From contig NZ_JAKIRP010000015.1 of NCBI RefSeq assembly GCF_021646545.1, forward strand, positions 124,001-188,000: a stretch of DNA of 64,000 bases, read 5' to 3'. The position numbers were made by a program, and so were the translations under genes. Source of the stretch: Chitinophaga filiformis (GTDB lineage: Bacteria > Bacteroidota > Bacteroidia > Chitinophagales > Chitinophagaceae). The notes under the pieces were generated by a model. The model did not search any database and was not told where the DNA came from. It worked only from the letters and a program-made list of their open reading frames with translations. Shown here piece by piece: positions 1 to 9,351 of the stretch; the first letter of the stretch is position 1, and every line of letters starts with the position of its first letter.

Positions 1-1096
1 GGAAAGAGACAACATCTTTGCCACCTTCAATATCAGCGGTTGTAACCTCTACCTGTGGCACACCATCCATTATTTCCAGTAGTTGTGTTTCTGTCAGTGA
101 TTTTAATATATCTGCGGTATCGTTACGGAAGAGTAAATCAGATGCTTTGAGCGCAAATTCCAGTTCCTTTTCTCCATGTACGAAGAGGGTCAGCTGTTCC
201 GCTAGTTTCTTCTGGAGCGGTCTTTTACCCGGATCCTGATCGTGTAATGCGATCAGTTTGTCGATCTCCTGCTGGGGGAGGAACGTGAATATTTTGATAT
301 AGTTTTTGGCATCTTCATCAGTTGTCTTTACCCAGAACTGGTAAAACAGGTATGGGGAGGTCTTCTGAGGATCCAACCACACGTTGCCTCTCTCTGACTT
401 CCCAAACTTACTGCCATCTGCTTTTTTCAGCAGGGGACAGGTAAATGCAAATGCCTCGCCATTAGCTTTACGACGAACCAGTTCCGTACCGGTCACAATA
501 TTGCCCCACTGATCAGAGCCACCCATTTGCAGTTTGACGTTCTTTGCAGTATATAAATGGTAAAAGTCGTATCCCTGAATCAGCTGATAAGTGAATTCTG
601 TAAAAGACATACCGCTATCTCCTTCCAGTCTTCTTTTTACAGAATCTTTGGACATCATGTAGTTCACAGTAATATGTTTACCTACATCACGGATGAAATC
701 CAGGAAGGAAATATCCTTAAACCAGTCAAAGTTATTGACCATTTCAGCGGCATTCGGCTTTGCCGGATCAAAATCCAGGAATTTCTCCAGCTGCGCCTTG
801 ATACCTTTCTGGTTGTGCGCCAGGGTATCCAGATCCAGCATTTTCCGCTCTTCTGCTTTAAAGGAAGGATCGCCCACCATACCGGTTGCACCACCTACCA
901 GCGCAAATGGCTTGTGGCCAGCTCTTTGTAAGTGTACCAGCAACAGGATAGGCACCAGGCTACCTATATGAAGGGAGTCTGCCGTAGGGTCAAATCCTAC
1001 GTAAGCACTGGTCATTTCTTTTAATAATTGCTCCTCTGTGCCCGGCATTATATCCTGCACCATTCCTCTCCAGCGTAATTCCTCTATCAGGTTCAT
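1..1096 (-). CDS. tyrS: Tyrosyl-tRNA synthetase (3' end outside window)
   Basis: Charges tRNA-Tyr with tyrosine in the cytoplasm (class I aminoacyl-tRNA synthetase). Reading the minus strand from the ATG at 1096 gives a continuous frame to the window edge. The class I HIGH-type motif appears as HIGS near residues 43-46 and the KMSKS-type motif as KFGKS, encoded around 405-419, the form usual in bacterial TyrRS. The LMGGSDQWGN-type tyrosine-pocket signature is also present (read as QMGGSDQWGN). About 365 residues are visible; the C-terminal S4-like domain is cut off. It is transcribed divergently from the secreted protein at 1225. Confidence 0.95.
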   Translation of the reverse strand, partial: MNLIEELRWRGMVQDIMPGTEEQLLKEMTSAYVGFDPTADSLHIGSLVPILLLVHLQRAGHKPFALVGGATGMVGDPSFKAEERKMLDLDTLAHNQKGIKAQLEKFLDFDPAKPNAAEMVNNFDWFKDISFLDFIRDVGKHITVNYMMSKDSVKRRLEGDSGMSFTEFTYQLIQGYDFYHLYTAKNVKLQMGGSDQWGNIVTGTELVRRKANGEAFAFTCPLLKKADGSKFGKSERGNVWLDPQKTSPYLFYQFWVKTTDEDAKNYIKIFTFLPQQEIDKLIALHDQDPGKRPLQKKLAEQLTLFVHGEKELEFALKASDLLFRNDTADILKSLTETQLLEIMDGVPQVEVTTADIEGGKDVVSF

Positions 1097-1224
1097 GATT
1101 AATTGGGATAATTTTTGCAAACGTAAGAAAAGAATTTTAAACGATATGCGGTGGAACGGTGTTGTATCTTAAATTCGTACAATGAATCCCGGCTAAAACC
1201 GCCATCTTCTGTAAAGATTACACT

Positions 1225-1920
1225 ATGAAAAAAATCTCGTTTTTTATCGCATGTCTGTTGCTGACAGTCAATGTATTAAGTGCCCAGGACTGCAAGAACT
1301 ACTACTATATGCTCGATAATGCAGAAGTAGAAATGACCGTGTTCGATGCAAAAGGGAATACTGCGGCCAAAAATGTTTACAACGTACTGTCCGTCAGTAA
1401 GGAAGGCGCTGCCAGTGTATCCGATTTTACGTCTACCCTGAAAGACGCAAAAGGAAAGACCATTTCTTCAGGAAAAGGGAAGTTCAAATGTGATGGCGGC
1501 GAGATCATGATCGATATGAAAATGTCCCTGCCTAATCTGCCGCAGTTGCAGAACATGAAAATGCAATCGGAAGGGAACGCGTTTCTGAATTACCCGGCCA
1601 ACCTGAAGGAAGGCCAGTCCCTGCCGGACGGAGCTTTTGAAATGAGTGGCAATGCCAACGGCATGGATATGAGCCTTCAATATAAAGTAACCGACCGCAA
1701 GGTAATAGGTAAGGAAAAGGTAACAACCGCCGGCGGTAGCTGGGATTGTTACAAGATCACCTATAACATGAACCTTTCTATGAAAATGATGAGCATGAAC
1801 ATCCCGGTGGATATGGCGGCGGCAGAATGGTTTGCTCCAGGCTTTGGTGTGGTTAAGACTGAAACGTCTAAAGATGGTAAACCGGCAGGTCATATGGAGA
1901 TCACCCATGTAAAGAAATAA
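1225..1920 (+). CDS. Secreted TapB/DUF3108-like protein
   Basis: A 231-residue protein with a Sec signal peptide (residues 1-20, cleavage after LSA) and no membrane segment, so probably periplasmic. The body is beta-rich, with a Met-rich stretch near residues 185-200. The layout, with a short lead after the signal peptide, a central GNAFLNYP-type segment and a C-terminal WFAPGFGVVKTE motif, matches the DUF3108/TapB-like proteins common in Bacteroidota. I know no biochemical function for the family. The gene stands alone and ends in a strong terminator shared with the convergent rfb operon. Confidence 0.7.
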   Translation: MKKISFFIACLLLTVNVLSAQDCKNYYYMLDNAEVEMTVFDAKGNTAAKNVYNVLSVSKEGAASVSDFTSTLKDAKGKTISSGKGKFKCDGGEIMIDMKMSLPNLPQLQNMKMQSEGNAFLNYPANLKEGQSLPDGAFEMSGNANGMDMSLQYKVTDRKVIGKEKVTTAGGSWDCYKITYNMNLSMKMMSMNIPVDMAAAEWFAPGFGVVKTETSKDGKPAGHMEITHVKK

Positions 1921-1937
1921 CCTTATTGTATAAAAAA

Positions 1938-1975
1938 GAGACGCCCCTGCCTTGGCAGGGGCGTCTCTTTTTTTG
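1938..1975. terminator. Bidirectional rho-independent terminator
   Basis: A 14-bp perfect stem (GAGACGCCCCTGCC at 1938-1951 with its complement at 1954-1967) is followed by a T-run on the plus strand and preceded by an A-run, so it can stop both the gene at 1225 and the converging rfbD transcript. Confidence 0.93.
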
Positions 1976-1983
1976 AACCCGGT

Positions 1984-2847
1984 TTACAGGTTTTTGAGGC
2001 ATTCCTTCAGGCTTTCACGCCAGTGAAGGATCTGTAAGCCGAAAGTATCTTTGATCTTTTGTTTGTTCAGGACACTGTAAGCCGGTCTTTTTGCCGGAGT
2101 AGGGTACTTGTCAGAAGTAATAGGCGCTACTGTACAGGATGCACCTGTCAGTTCGCGGATAGCTACTGCAAAGTCATACCAGCTGGTCACCCCTTCATTG
2201 CTGAAATGATACACCCCGCCATAATTGCCTGGAGCATCCCATACTTTGGTCAGGGCGTTCAGGATGGCTTTTGCCAGGTCTACCGCATAGGTGGGAGTGC
2301 CCGCCTGATCGAATACTACATTCAGGTGCTCTTTCTCCTGCATCAGCTCACGCATACGTTTCACGAAGTTGACACCAAATTCGGAATACAGCCAGGCCGT
2401 ACGTATCACGATGGTATCCGGGTTGGCGTCTATAGCAGCAGCCTCGCCGCGCAGTTTGGAGCTTCCGTAGATGCTGGTCGGGCTGGCGTCGTCAGTTTCT
2501 GTATAAGGCACGTTCTGTTTGCCGTCAAACACATAGTCAGTGGAAATATGTACCAGCTGTGCGTTGTGCCGCTGAGAGATACTTGCGAGGTTTAATACGG
2601 CTTCGAAGTTCAGTTTGAAGGCGAGTTCCTCATCATTCTCTGCTTTGTCTACCGCAGTATACGCTGCACAGTTGATACAGGCATGTATTTCCTGCTGTGA
2701 GAAGAAGTTGCTGACAGCTTCCTCACTGGTAATATCGAGCTCATTGAAATCGGTATACAGGAAAGAAAACCCGGGATAATCCGCAGCGATCTTTTTCAAT
2801 GCTTGTCCCAGCTGGCCATTGGCGCCGGTTACCAGAATATTTTTCAT
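1984..2847 (-). CDS. rfbD: dTDP-4-dehydrorhamnose reductase
   Basis: NADPH-dependent last step of dTDP-L-rhamnose synthesis, which supplies rhamnose for LPS O-antigen or exopolysaccharide. The N-terminus carries the Rossmann GANGQLGQ motif (residues 8-15). An STDYVFDG motif near 105 and the YGSSKLRGE segment near 129 provide the SDR Ser-Tyr-Lys active site. The length of 287 residues is normal. The ATG lies directly against the rfbC stop codon with no gap, so translation is probably coupled. It is the last gene of rfbB-rfbC-rfbD. Confidence 0.95.
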   Translation of the reverse strand: MKNILVTGANGQLGQALKKIAADYPGFSFLYTDFNELDITSEEAVSNFFSQQEIHACINCAAYTAVDKAENDEELAFKLNFEAVLNLASISQRHNAQLVHISTDYVFDGKQNVPYTETDDASPTSIYGSSKLRGEAAAIDANPDTIVIRTAWLYSEFGVNFVKRMRELMQEKEHLNVVFDQAGTPTYAVDLAKAILNALTKVWDAPGNYGGVYHFSNEGVTSWYDFAVAIRELTGASCTVAPITSDKYPTPAKRPAYSVLNKQKIKDTFGLQILHWRESLKECLKNL

Positions 2848-3414
2848 TTACTTATTTGGATTGAAAACGAAATTATGCGTACAATTTTCCAGGGTAGGCA
2901 GCACGATATCCTTTTCAGATACAATCGCATCCGCCAGGTCAATACCCCAGTCAATATTCAGTGCCGGATCGTTATAGATAATACCTCCTTCACTGGCTTT
3001 ATGATAAAAGTTATCGCATTTGTACATTACTTCTGCAGTTTCACTGATCACGGAATAGCCGTGCGCAAAGCCTTTCGGCACCAGCAGTTGTAATTTATTT
3101 TCAGCGGTCAGTTCTATGGTGAAGGCTTTACCATAGGTTGGAGAGCCTTTACGGATATCTACAGCCACATCTATGATCTTTCCTTCCAGTACTCTCACCA
3201 GCTTTGTTTGCGCATATGGCTCCAGCTGGTAATGTAATCCTCTTAATACACCGTAGGTGGAACGGGCCTGGTTATCCTGTACAAAAGGCAGATGTAATCC
3301 CTGCTGTTCAAAGGTTTGCGCGCTGTAACTTTCGAAAAAATAGCCACGGCTATCATTGAATACCCTGGGTTCGTATACTAGCAACCCGGGGATCCCTGTT
3401 TCGGTAAAAGGCAT
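2848..3414 (-). CDS. rfbC: dTDP-4-dehydrorhamnose 3,5-epimerase
   Basis: Cupin-fold epimerase that converts dTDP-4-keto-6-deoxyglucose to the 4-keto-rhamnose intermediate. Diagnostic segments are VRVLEGKIIDVAVDIRKGSP and the RGLHYQ motif, whose His is the catalytic base, plus FAHGYSV near residue 121. The 188-residue length is standard. It sits between rfbB (2 bp upstream) and rfbD (directly abutting), so one transcript is likely. Confidence 0.95.
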   Translation of the reverse strand: MPFTETGIPGLLVYEPRVFNDSRGYFFESYSAQTFEQQGLHLPFVQDNQARSTYGVLRGLHYQLEPYAQTKLVRVLEGKIIDVAVDIRKGSPTYGKAFTIELTAENKLQLLVPKGFAHGYSVISETAEVMYKCDNFYHKASEGGIIYNDPALNIDWGIDLADAIVSEKDIVLPTLENCTHNFVFNPNK

Positions 3415-3416
3415 AA

Positions 3417-4472
3417 TTATCTCTTTTGATACTGCTCACTGTAATAATCCTGGTACGCTCCGCTGGTTACATGTTCCAGCCATTCTTCATTGGCGAGGTA
3501 CCAATCCACTGTTTTTTCCAGACCTTCTTCAAACTGGAGGGAAGGCTCCCAGCCCAGTTCTTTATTGAGCTTCGTGGCATCAATAGCATAACGCAGGTCA
3601 TGACCCGCGCGGTCTTTTACAAAAGTGATCAGTTTAGCAGAAGTACCTGGTGCACGTTGGAGTTTCTTGTCCATGATGATGCACAGCAGGTTAATAAGGT
3701 CAATATTTTTCCATTCGTTGAAGCCACCGATGTTGTAGGTTTCTCCTACGCGGCCCTTATGGAAAATAGCATCTATTGCTCTGGCATGATCTTCCACAAA
3801 CAGCCAGTCACGTACGTTCTCACCTTTACCATATACTGGTACCGGCTTATTGTTCTTGATATTGTGAATAGCCAGCGGAATTAATTTTTCCGGGAAATGA
3901 TTTGAGCCGTAGTTATTGGAACAATTGGATATAACAGCAGGCAGATGATAAGTGTGGTAATATGCCCTCACAAAATGATCTGAACTGGCTTTAGATGCAG
4001 AATAAGGTGAACGGGGATCATACGCGGTTTCTTCTGTGAAGAGACCTTCTGCTCCAAGACTACCATATACCTCATCGGTTGACACATGATAGAACAGCTT
4101 GCCCTCATAATTGTCTTTCCAGTATTTCCTGGCAGCATTCAGCAGCACGGCAGTCCCCATGACGTTGGTCCTGATAAAGGCCAGCGGGTCCATGATGGAC
4201 CTGTCTACATGACTCTCAGCAGCCAGATGGATCACACCATCAAACTTATAGGTAGCAAACAGTTCATCAATGAACGCTTCATCAGTGATATCGCCCTTCA
4301 CGAAGGTGTAATTAGACTTATCCTTGATGTCTTTCAGGTTTTCCAGATTACCGGCATAGGTTAACGCATCCAGATTAACGATCTGGTAATGAGGATAGTT
4401 CTTTACAAAAAGCCTCACTACATGAGACCCGATAAATCCTGCGCCACCGGTGATTAATATGGTGTTGTGCAT
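3417..4472 (-). CDS. rfbB: dTDP-glucose 4,6-dehydratase
   Basis: Extended SDR enzyme that makes dTDP-4-keto-6-deoxyglucose from dTDP-glucose. It begins with the NAD-binding GGAGFIGSH motif (residues 9-17). HVSTDEVYG near 130 and the YSASKASSDH segment supply the Tyr-Lys catalytic pair. The length of 351 residues is normal. It is the first gene of the three-gene rhamnose operon. The glucose-1-phosphate thymidylyltransferase rfbA, often adjacent, is missing here and must lie elsewhere if the pathway is complete. Confidence 0.95.
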   Translation of the reverse strand: MHNTILITGGAGFIGSHVVRLFVKNYPHYQIVNLDALTYAGNLENLKDIKDKSNYTFVKGDITDEAFIDELFATYKFDGVIHLAAESHVDRSIMDPLAFIRTNVMGTAVLLNAARKYWKDNYEGKLFYHVSTDEVYGSLGAEGLFTEETAYDPRSPYSASKASSDHFVRAYYHTYHLPAVISNCSNNYGSNHFPEKLIPLAIHNIKNNKPVPVYGKGENVRDWLFVEDHARAIDAIFHKGRVGETYNIGGFNEWKNIDLINLLCIIMDKKLQRAPGTSAKLITFVKDRAGHDLRYAIDATKLNKELGWEPSLQFEEGLEKTVDWYLANEEWLEHVTSGAYQDYYSEQYQKR

Positions 4473-4561
4473 AATGATTATTTAATTCCGGCCACAAATT
4501 ACGAATTGCGGATGAACCTTCACCTAACCAGTTTTGGTAGTAAATGCTCATCCGCCCGGAG

Positions 4562-5500
4562 TTATTTATTAAGAGCCTGTTTGAAATACTCGTAAGTGAT
4601 CTTCAGCCCTTCTTTCCTGTCCACTTTCGGCGCCCAGCCAAGTATTTCCTTTGCTTTCGTGATATCCGGCTTTCTTTGTTTCGGATCATCTTTCGGAAGT
4701 GGCTGATAGATAATCTTTTGTTTGCTGCCTGTCAGCGCCAGGATCTCTTCTGCAAATTCTTTCAGGGAGATCTCTGCCGGGTTGCCGACGTTCACCGGAA
4801 GGTGGTAATCACTCAGCAGCAGGCGGTAAATACCATCCACCAGGTCAGACACGTAACAGAAAGAGCGGGTCTGGGAGCCATCACCGAAAACGGTGAGATC
4901 CTGCCCGGTCAGTGCCTGGCTCATGAAAGCAGGCAGTGCACGGCCATCATCAAGGCGCATACGCGGACCGTAGGTATTAAAGATCCTGATGATCCTTGTA
5001 TCTACACCATGGAAATTGTGGTAAGCCATGGTGATGGATTCCATGAAGCGTTTAGCTTCGTCATATACACCACGCGGACCTACCGGGTTCACATTACCCC
5101 AGTATTCTTCCGGCTGTGGGTGAACTGTCGGGTCGCCATACACTTCAGATGTGGACGCCACGAGAATGCGCGCCTTCTTTTCCTTAGCCAGACCCAGCAG
5201 GTTGTGGGTACCCAATGAACCTACCTTCAATGTCTGGATCGGCATTTTCAGATAGTCGATAGGGCTGGCGGGAGAAGCAAAGTGTAAGATGTAATCCAGA
5301 TCGCCTGGTACATGTACGAATTTGCTTACATCATGATGATAATATTCAAATTCCGGTAAAGGGAAGAGATGTTCTATATTTTTGATGTTGCCGGTCAGGA
5401 GATTGTCCATTCCTACAACACGATATCCTTCTGCGATAAAGCGATCACACAGGTGTGACCCCAGGAAGCCGGCAGCGCCGGTAATCAGTACTCTTTTCAT
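4562..5500 (-). CDS. uxs: UDP-glucuronate decarboxylase (UDP-xylose synthase)
   Basis: Extended SDR that decarboxylates UDP-glucuronate to UDP-xylose. The protein starts with MKRVLITGAAGFLGSH (NAD-binding glycine motif). It carries STSEVYGDP near 120 and the YDEAKRF catalytic Tyr-Lys segment typical of UXS rather than of dTDP-glucose dehydratases. I chose the ATG at 5500 because the Rossmann strand begins there; an in-frame ATG at 5512 and a TTG at 5518 that overlaps the ugd stop are alternatives. Ugd, directly upstream, makes its substrate, which strengthens the call. Confidence 0.88.
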   Translation of the reverse strand: MKRVLITGAAGFLGSHLCDRFIAEGYRVVGMDNLLTGNIKNIEHLFPLPEFEYYHHDVSKFVHVPGDLDYILHFASPASPIDYLKMPIQTLKVGSLGTHNLLGLAKEKKARILVASTSEVYGDPTVHPQPEEYWGNVNPVGPRGVYDEAKRFMESITMAYHNFHGVDTRIIRIFNTYGPRMRLDDGRALPAFMSQALTGQDLTVFGDGSQTRSFCYVSDLVDGIYRLLLSDYHLPVNVGNPAEISLKEFAEEILALTGSKQKIIYQPLPKDDPKQRKPDITKAKEILGWAPKVDRKEGLKITYEYFKQALNK

Positions 5501-5514
5501 TCCAATAGGCATTT

Positions 5515-6837
5515 TCAATGTAATAAGTTGTTGGTAGCAGCACGGCCAACGCTTTCGTAGTGGAAACCCAGTTCAGACATACGGGATACATCAAACAGGT
5601 TCCTTCCGTCAAATATCAGTTTGTTTTTAAGGGAAGCACTGATCTTGTCAAAGTCAGGGGTCCTGAACACGCTCCATTCTGTTGCGATGACCAGGGCATC
5701 TGCGTTTGTAAGGCATTCGTACTGGTTGGAAGCGTATGTTACTTTGTCGCCGACAACACGTTGTACATTTGCCATTGCTTCAGGATCAAATACCGTTACG
5801 GTCGCTCCAGCAGCCTTCAGGGCATCTATTATGTATAATGCCGGTGCTTCCCGGATATCGTCTGTATTTGGTTTGAAGGCGAGCCCCCAGAGTGCGAAAT
5901 GTTTACCTTTCAGATCATCTTTGAACCATGCCTTGATCTTTGGCAGGAGGAACAATTTCTGCCGCTCATTCACATCCATCACTGCTGTCAGTATTTTGAA
6001 CTCGTAGTCTGCATCTTCGGATGATTTAACCAGCGCCTGTACATCTTTCGGGAAGCAGCTGCCGCCGTAACCGATGCCGGGGAACAGGAAACGTTTACCA
6101 ATCCTGTCGTCGCTGCCGACGCCTCTGCGCACCATATCCACATCAGCGCCAAGTTTCTCACACAGAATGGCAATTTCATTCATGAAAGAGATCTTAGTGG
6201 CCAGGAAAGAGTTAGCCGCGTATTTGGTCAGTTCAGCAGATTTCTCGTCCATGAACAGTATTGGGTTACCCTGACGTACGAACGGTGCAAACAGGTCGCC
6301 CATTACTTTGCGTGCCCTTTCAGAGCGGGTACCGATCACTACGCGGTCAGGTTTCATAAAGTCGTCTACGGCTACACCCTCACGCAGGAACTCCGGATTG
6401 GATACTACGTCAAAAGGATGTTTGCAGTGTTTCGCAATGGCCGCCTGTACCTTTTCAGCAGTGCCTACAGGTACAGTGCTTTTATCAACAATCACTTTAT
6501 AATCTGTAATGAGCTTGCCCATGTCATCTGCTACCCGCAGGATATAGGAAAGATCTGCAGAGCCATCTTCTCCGGGTGGAGTAGGCAGGGCAAGAAAGAT
6601 CACTTCCCCGTGCTTTACGCCATCAGCGAGGTTGGTGGTAAAATGAAGACGTTCTTCTTTGAGGTTACGCTCGAACAGTTTTTCAAGTCCTGGTTCGTAA
6701 ATGGTGATCTGCCCGCCGGATAATTTGTTGACCTTATTTATATCTATGTCAACACAGACAACATCGTTGCCTGTTTCCGCAAAGCAGGTCCCGGTAACCA
6801 GTCCTACGTAGCCTGTACCTACTACTGTAATTTTCAT
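5515..6837 (-). CDS. ugd: UDP-glucose 6-dehydrogenase
   Basis: Oxidises UDP-glucose twice to UDP-glucuronate with NAD+. The N-terminal GTGYVGLV motif binds NAD. The catalytic Cys lies in GYGGSCFPKDVQ near residue 260, and the C-terminal UDP-binding domain holds FDPEAM and IFDGRNLFD. It is 440 residues long, as expected. Its ATG overlaps the aminotransferase stop by 4 bp (ATGA), and its product feeds the UDP-xylose synthase downstream, so the three genes probably form one operon. Confidence 0.95.
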   Translation of the reverse strand: MKITVVGTGYVGLVTGTCFAETGNDVVCVDIDINKVNKLSGGQITIYEPGLEKLFERNLKEERLHFTTNLADGVKHGEVIFLALPTPPGEDGSADLSYILRVADDMGKLITDYKVIVDKSTVPVGTAEKVQAAIAKHCKHPFDVVSNPEFLREGVAVDDFMKPDRVVIGTRSERARKVMGDLFAPFVRQGNPILFMDEKSAELTKYAANSFLATKISFMNEIAILCEKLGADVDMVRRGVGSDDRIGKRFLFPGIGYGGSCFPKDVQALVKSSEDADYEFKILTAVMDVNERQKLFLLPKIKAWFKDDLKGKHFALWGLAFKPNTDDIREAPALYIIDALKAAGATVTVFDPEAMANVQRVVGDKVTYASNQYECLTNADALVIATEWSVFRTPDFDKISASLKNKLIFDGRNLFDVSRMSELGFHYESVGRAATNNLLH

Positions 6838-7973
6838 TTGGAGTTTTGATTTAAGAATGATTTAACTGAATCAATAATGTGCTGTAATTGATCTGCATCC
6901 ATCTCAGTGTGTATCGGTAGTGAAATGACTTTTGAGGTGAGATCGTCAGTAACAGGGAGATTGAACTCAGCGCCACCAAAACTTGCGAACATTTTCTGGC
7001 GGTGAGCAGGTACAGGATAGTAAATCATTGCAGGCACCTGACGTTCCTGCAGGTATTGTTGAAGTGCATTGCGGTCAGCGCCATTCAGCTGCAGCGTATA
7101 CTGATGATAAACATGATAGCTGTTGCCCGCTCTGTAAGGAGTGGTGATCTGCGGAATACCGGCAAATCCTGCATCATAAGCATCAGCCACTGCGCGGCGT
7201 GCTTTAATATATTCATCCAGCAGTGGCAGCTTGATATTGAGTACCACCGCCTGCAGCGTATCGAGGCGGGAATTGACGCCTACTACATCATGGTAGTAAC
7301 GGGCCGATTGTCCGTGGTTGGCGATCATTCTTATCTTGGCGGCCAGCGCATCATCATTGGTGAAGATCGCGCCACCGTCGCCGTAGCAACCCAGGTTCTT
7401 GGAAGGGAAGAAGGATGTACATCCTATCTGCCCAATGCTGCCCAGCTTTTTGGTAGTACCGTCAGAAAAGGTATAATGTCCGCCTATGGCCTGTGCATTA
7501 TCTTCAATGACAGGGATATTATATTTTCTGGAGATCTCCATGATAGCTTCCATTTCTGCACTATGACCATACAGGTGTACAGGAACGATCGCCTTTGTTT
7601 TTGGTGTAATGGCCTTTTCCACCTGCTCAGGATCGAGGCAGAATGTTTTAGGATCTACGTCCACAAATACAGGTTTCAGTTGTAACAGGGCAATTACCTC
7701 TGCCGTGGCAATAAAAGTGAAGGAAGGAGTGATCACTTCATCTCCCGGTGCAAGATCGAGCGCCATCATGGCTATCTGCAATGCATCGGTGCCATTGGCG
7801 CAGGCAATGACATGTTTTACACCGAGGTAAGTCTGCAGTGCATTGGTGAATTGTTGTACCGGAGCGCCATTAATAAAAGCTGCATTATCGAGCACTTCAG
7901 CCATCGCAGCATCTACCTGCGGCTTTATTTTCAAGTATTGGCGTTTTAAATCCACCATTTGAATAGGAACCAT
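6834..7973 (-). CDS. DegT/DnrJ/EryC1 sugar aminotransferase
   Basis: PLP-dependent aminotransferase that adds an amino group to a nucleotide keto-sugar. The Schiff-base lysine is K192 in FFPSKNLG, and the ANGTDAL phosphate-binding segment lies near 59-65. I start it at the ATG at 7973 (379 residues); the frame stays open to about 8306, but that stretch is antisense to waaA and has no domain. In sequence style it resembles WbpE/WlbC, which aminate UDP-3-keto-N-acetylglucosaminuronate. The neighbouring ugd suggests a uronate substrate, which is inference. Confidence 0.88.
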   Translation of the reverse strand: MVPIQMVDLKRQYLKIKPQVDAAMAEVLDNAAFINGAPVQQFTNALQTYLGVKHVIACANGTDALQIAMMALDLAPGDEVITPSFTFIATAEVIALLQLKPVFVDVDPKTFCLDPEQVEKAITPKTKAIVPVHLYGHSAEMEAIMEISRKYNIPVIEDNAQAIGGHYTFSDGTTKKLGSIGQIGCTSFFPSKNLGCYGDGGAIFTNDDALAAKIRMIANHGQSARYYHDVVGVNSRLDTLQAVVLNIKLPLLDEYIKARRAVADAYDAGFAGIPQITTPYRAGNSYHVYHQYTLQLNGADRNALQQYLQERQVPAMIYYPVPAHRQKMFASFGGAEFNLPVTDDLTSKVISLPIHTEMDADQLQHIIDSVKSFLNQNSK

Positions 7974-8017
7974 GTGTGGGATAGATATTTTGTTTAAAGT
8001 GAGCAAATTTACAAAAA

Positions 8018-8043
8018 TTGACATAGGAAGGGCAGTATCTTTG
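8018..8043 (+). promoter_or_regulatory. Putative Bacteroidota promoter for waaA
   Basis: A TATCTTTG box (8036-8043) fits the TAnnTTTG -7 consensus. A TTG lies at 8018-8020, but the spacing of 15 bp is shorter than usual, so the -33 box is weak. Transcription from here would start near 8050 and supports the waaA start at 8080 over the upstream in-frame codons. Confidence 0.5.
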
Positions 8044-8079
8044 CAGCCGATCCAAAAAACAGTAAAAGTACCTTCAGGC

Positions 8080-9351
8080 ATGCCGGTAAGCACTATCATA
8101 TACGATCTGGGAATAAGAGGATACAAAGCAGGAGTGGCCCTGGCCGCGGCTACGGGCAATGCCAAAGCCCGGCGATGGCTGGAAGGACGCCGCAACTGGA
8201 GGGCAGGACTGGAACAACATCTTTCCGGCGCCGCCGGTCCCATCGTTTGGGTGCATGCTGCCTCCCTGGGCGAGTTTGAACAGGGGCGCCCCGTTCTGGA
8301 AGCCATCCGGCAGCAATATCCGCACTGCAGAATACTGCTTACCTTTTTCTCACCCTCTGGTTATGAAGTGCGTAAAGACTATCCGGGTGCTGATTACGTG
8401 TGCTACTTGCCGTTGGATACCGCGGGGAACGCACAGGATTTTATCCGTATTGTAAAGCCGGCCCTGGCTATCTTTATCAAATACGAGTTCTGGTACCATA
8501 TGCTTACACGTTTGCACAGGGAAAAGGTGCCTGTATTGCTCGTTTCAGGGATATTCAGGCCGGGACAGCCCTTCTTTAAGCCGTATGGCGGCATGTTCCG
8601 TAAGCTGCTGCAACAGTTCAGCTACATCTTCGTACAGAACAGGGAGTCTGTCGCCCTGCTGGAACAGATAGGTATCCGGCATACGGCCCTGGCAGGCGAT
8701 ACGCGCTTTGACAGGGTCTGGGCTCTGCAGGAGGAGGAACGCACCCTGCCAGGTATAGGAGAATTCATTAGCAACCGGCGGGCACTCATTGCCGGAAGTA
8801 CCTGGGAAACTGACGAGTCATTGCTGGCCGCCTGGTGGAAGAAACAGCATTCTGAAGAGCTTTGCCTTATCATCGCTCCGCATGAGACGGATGCCGCCCA
8901 TATCAGTAAACTGCAGGGATTGTTTCCGGAAGCAATTAAGTATACAGAATGGATAACAACAACGCATGGACAACCAGGGCGTGTATTGCTGATAGATAAT
9001 GTAGGCATGTTGTCGGTGTTATACCGCTATGCTGCTGTAACCTATGTGGGAGGGGGGTTCGGGAAAGATGGTATTCACAATATACTGGAACCCGCTACGT
9101 ATGGCAAGCCAGTACTGTTTGGACCTGTGTTCCATAAATATCCGGAAGCCACAGCACTGATCGCTGCCGGCGGAGGCATCAGCATCCATGACCTGGGTAC
9201 CTTTACTACACAGATGGAAAGGTTGTTGCAAAATGAATCCAACCGTCTGCAAACAGGCGTTAATGCTAAAAATTATGTGGCTGAGAATAAAGGCGCTACC
9301 GGTAAAATACTACAGTATATTCAGGAAAAGCGCTTCTTAACAAGGTTGTAG
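8080..9351 (+). CDS. waaA: 3-deoxy-D-manno-octulosonic acid (Kdo) transferase
   Basis: Inner-membrane-associated glycosyltransferase that adds Kdo to lipid A precursors, an essential step of LPS core synthesis. The ATG at 8080 gives 423 residues starting MPVSTIIYDLGIRGY, the normal start of the family with its N-terminal membrane-interacting helix. Typical segments are WVHAASLGEFEQ near 64 and GGFGKDGIHNILEPA near 325, the nucleotide-sugar site. In-frame codons upstream to 7972 overlap the divergent aminotransferase and lie before the likely promoter. The 3' end overlaps the convergent gene at 9321 by 31 bp. Confidence 0.93.
   Translation: MPVSTIIYDLGIRGYKAGVALAAATGNAKARRWLEGRRNWRAGLEQHLSGAAGPIVWVHAASLGEFEQGRPVLEAIRQQYPHCRILLTFFSPSGYEVRKDYPGADYVCYLPLDTAGNAQDFIRIVKPALAIFIKYEFWYHMLTRLHREKVPVLLVSGIFRPGQPFFKPYGGMFRKLLQQFSYIFVQNRESVALLEQIGIRHTALAGDTRFDRVWALQEEERTLPGIGEFISNRRALIAGSTWETDESLLAAWWKKQHSEELCLIIAPHETDAAHISKLQGLFPEAIKYTEWITTTHGQPGRVLLIDNVGMLSVLYRYAAVTYVGGGFGKDGIHNILEPATYGKPVLFGPVFHKYPEATALIAAGGGISIHDLGTFTTQMERLLQNESNRLQTGVNAKNYVAENKGATGKILQYIQEKRFLTRL

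Noticed and set aside
7974..8306. N-terminal extension of the DegT aminotransferase
   Set aside because: The extra 111 codons are antisense to waaA, Arg/Pro-rich and not homologous to any aminotransferase start.
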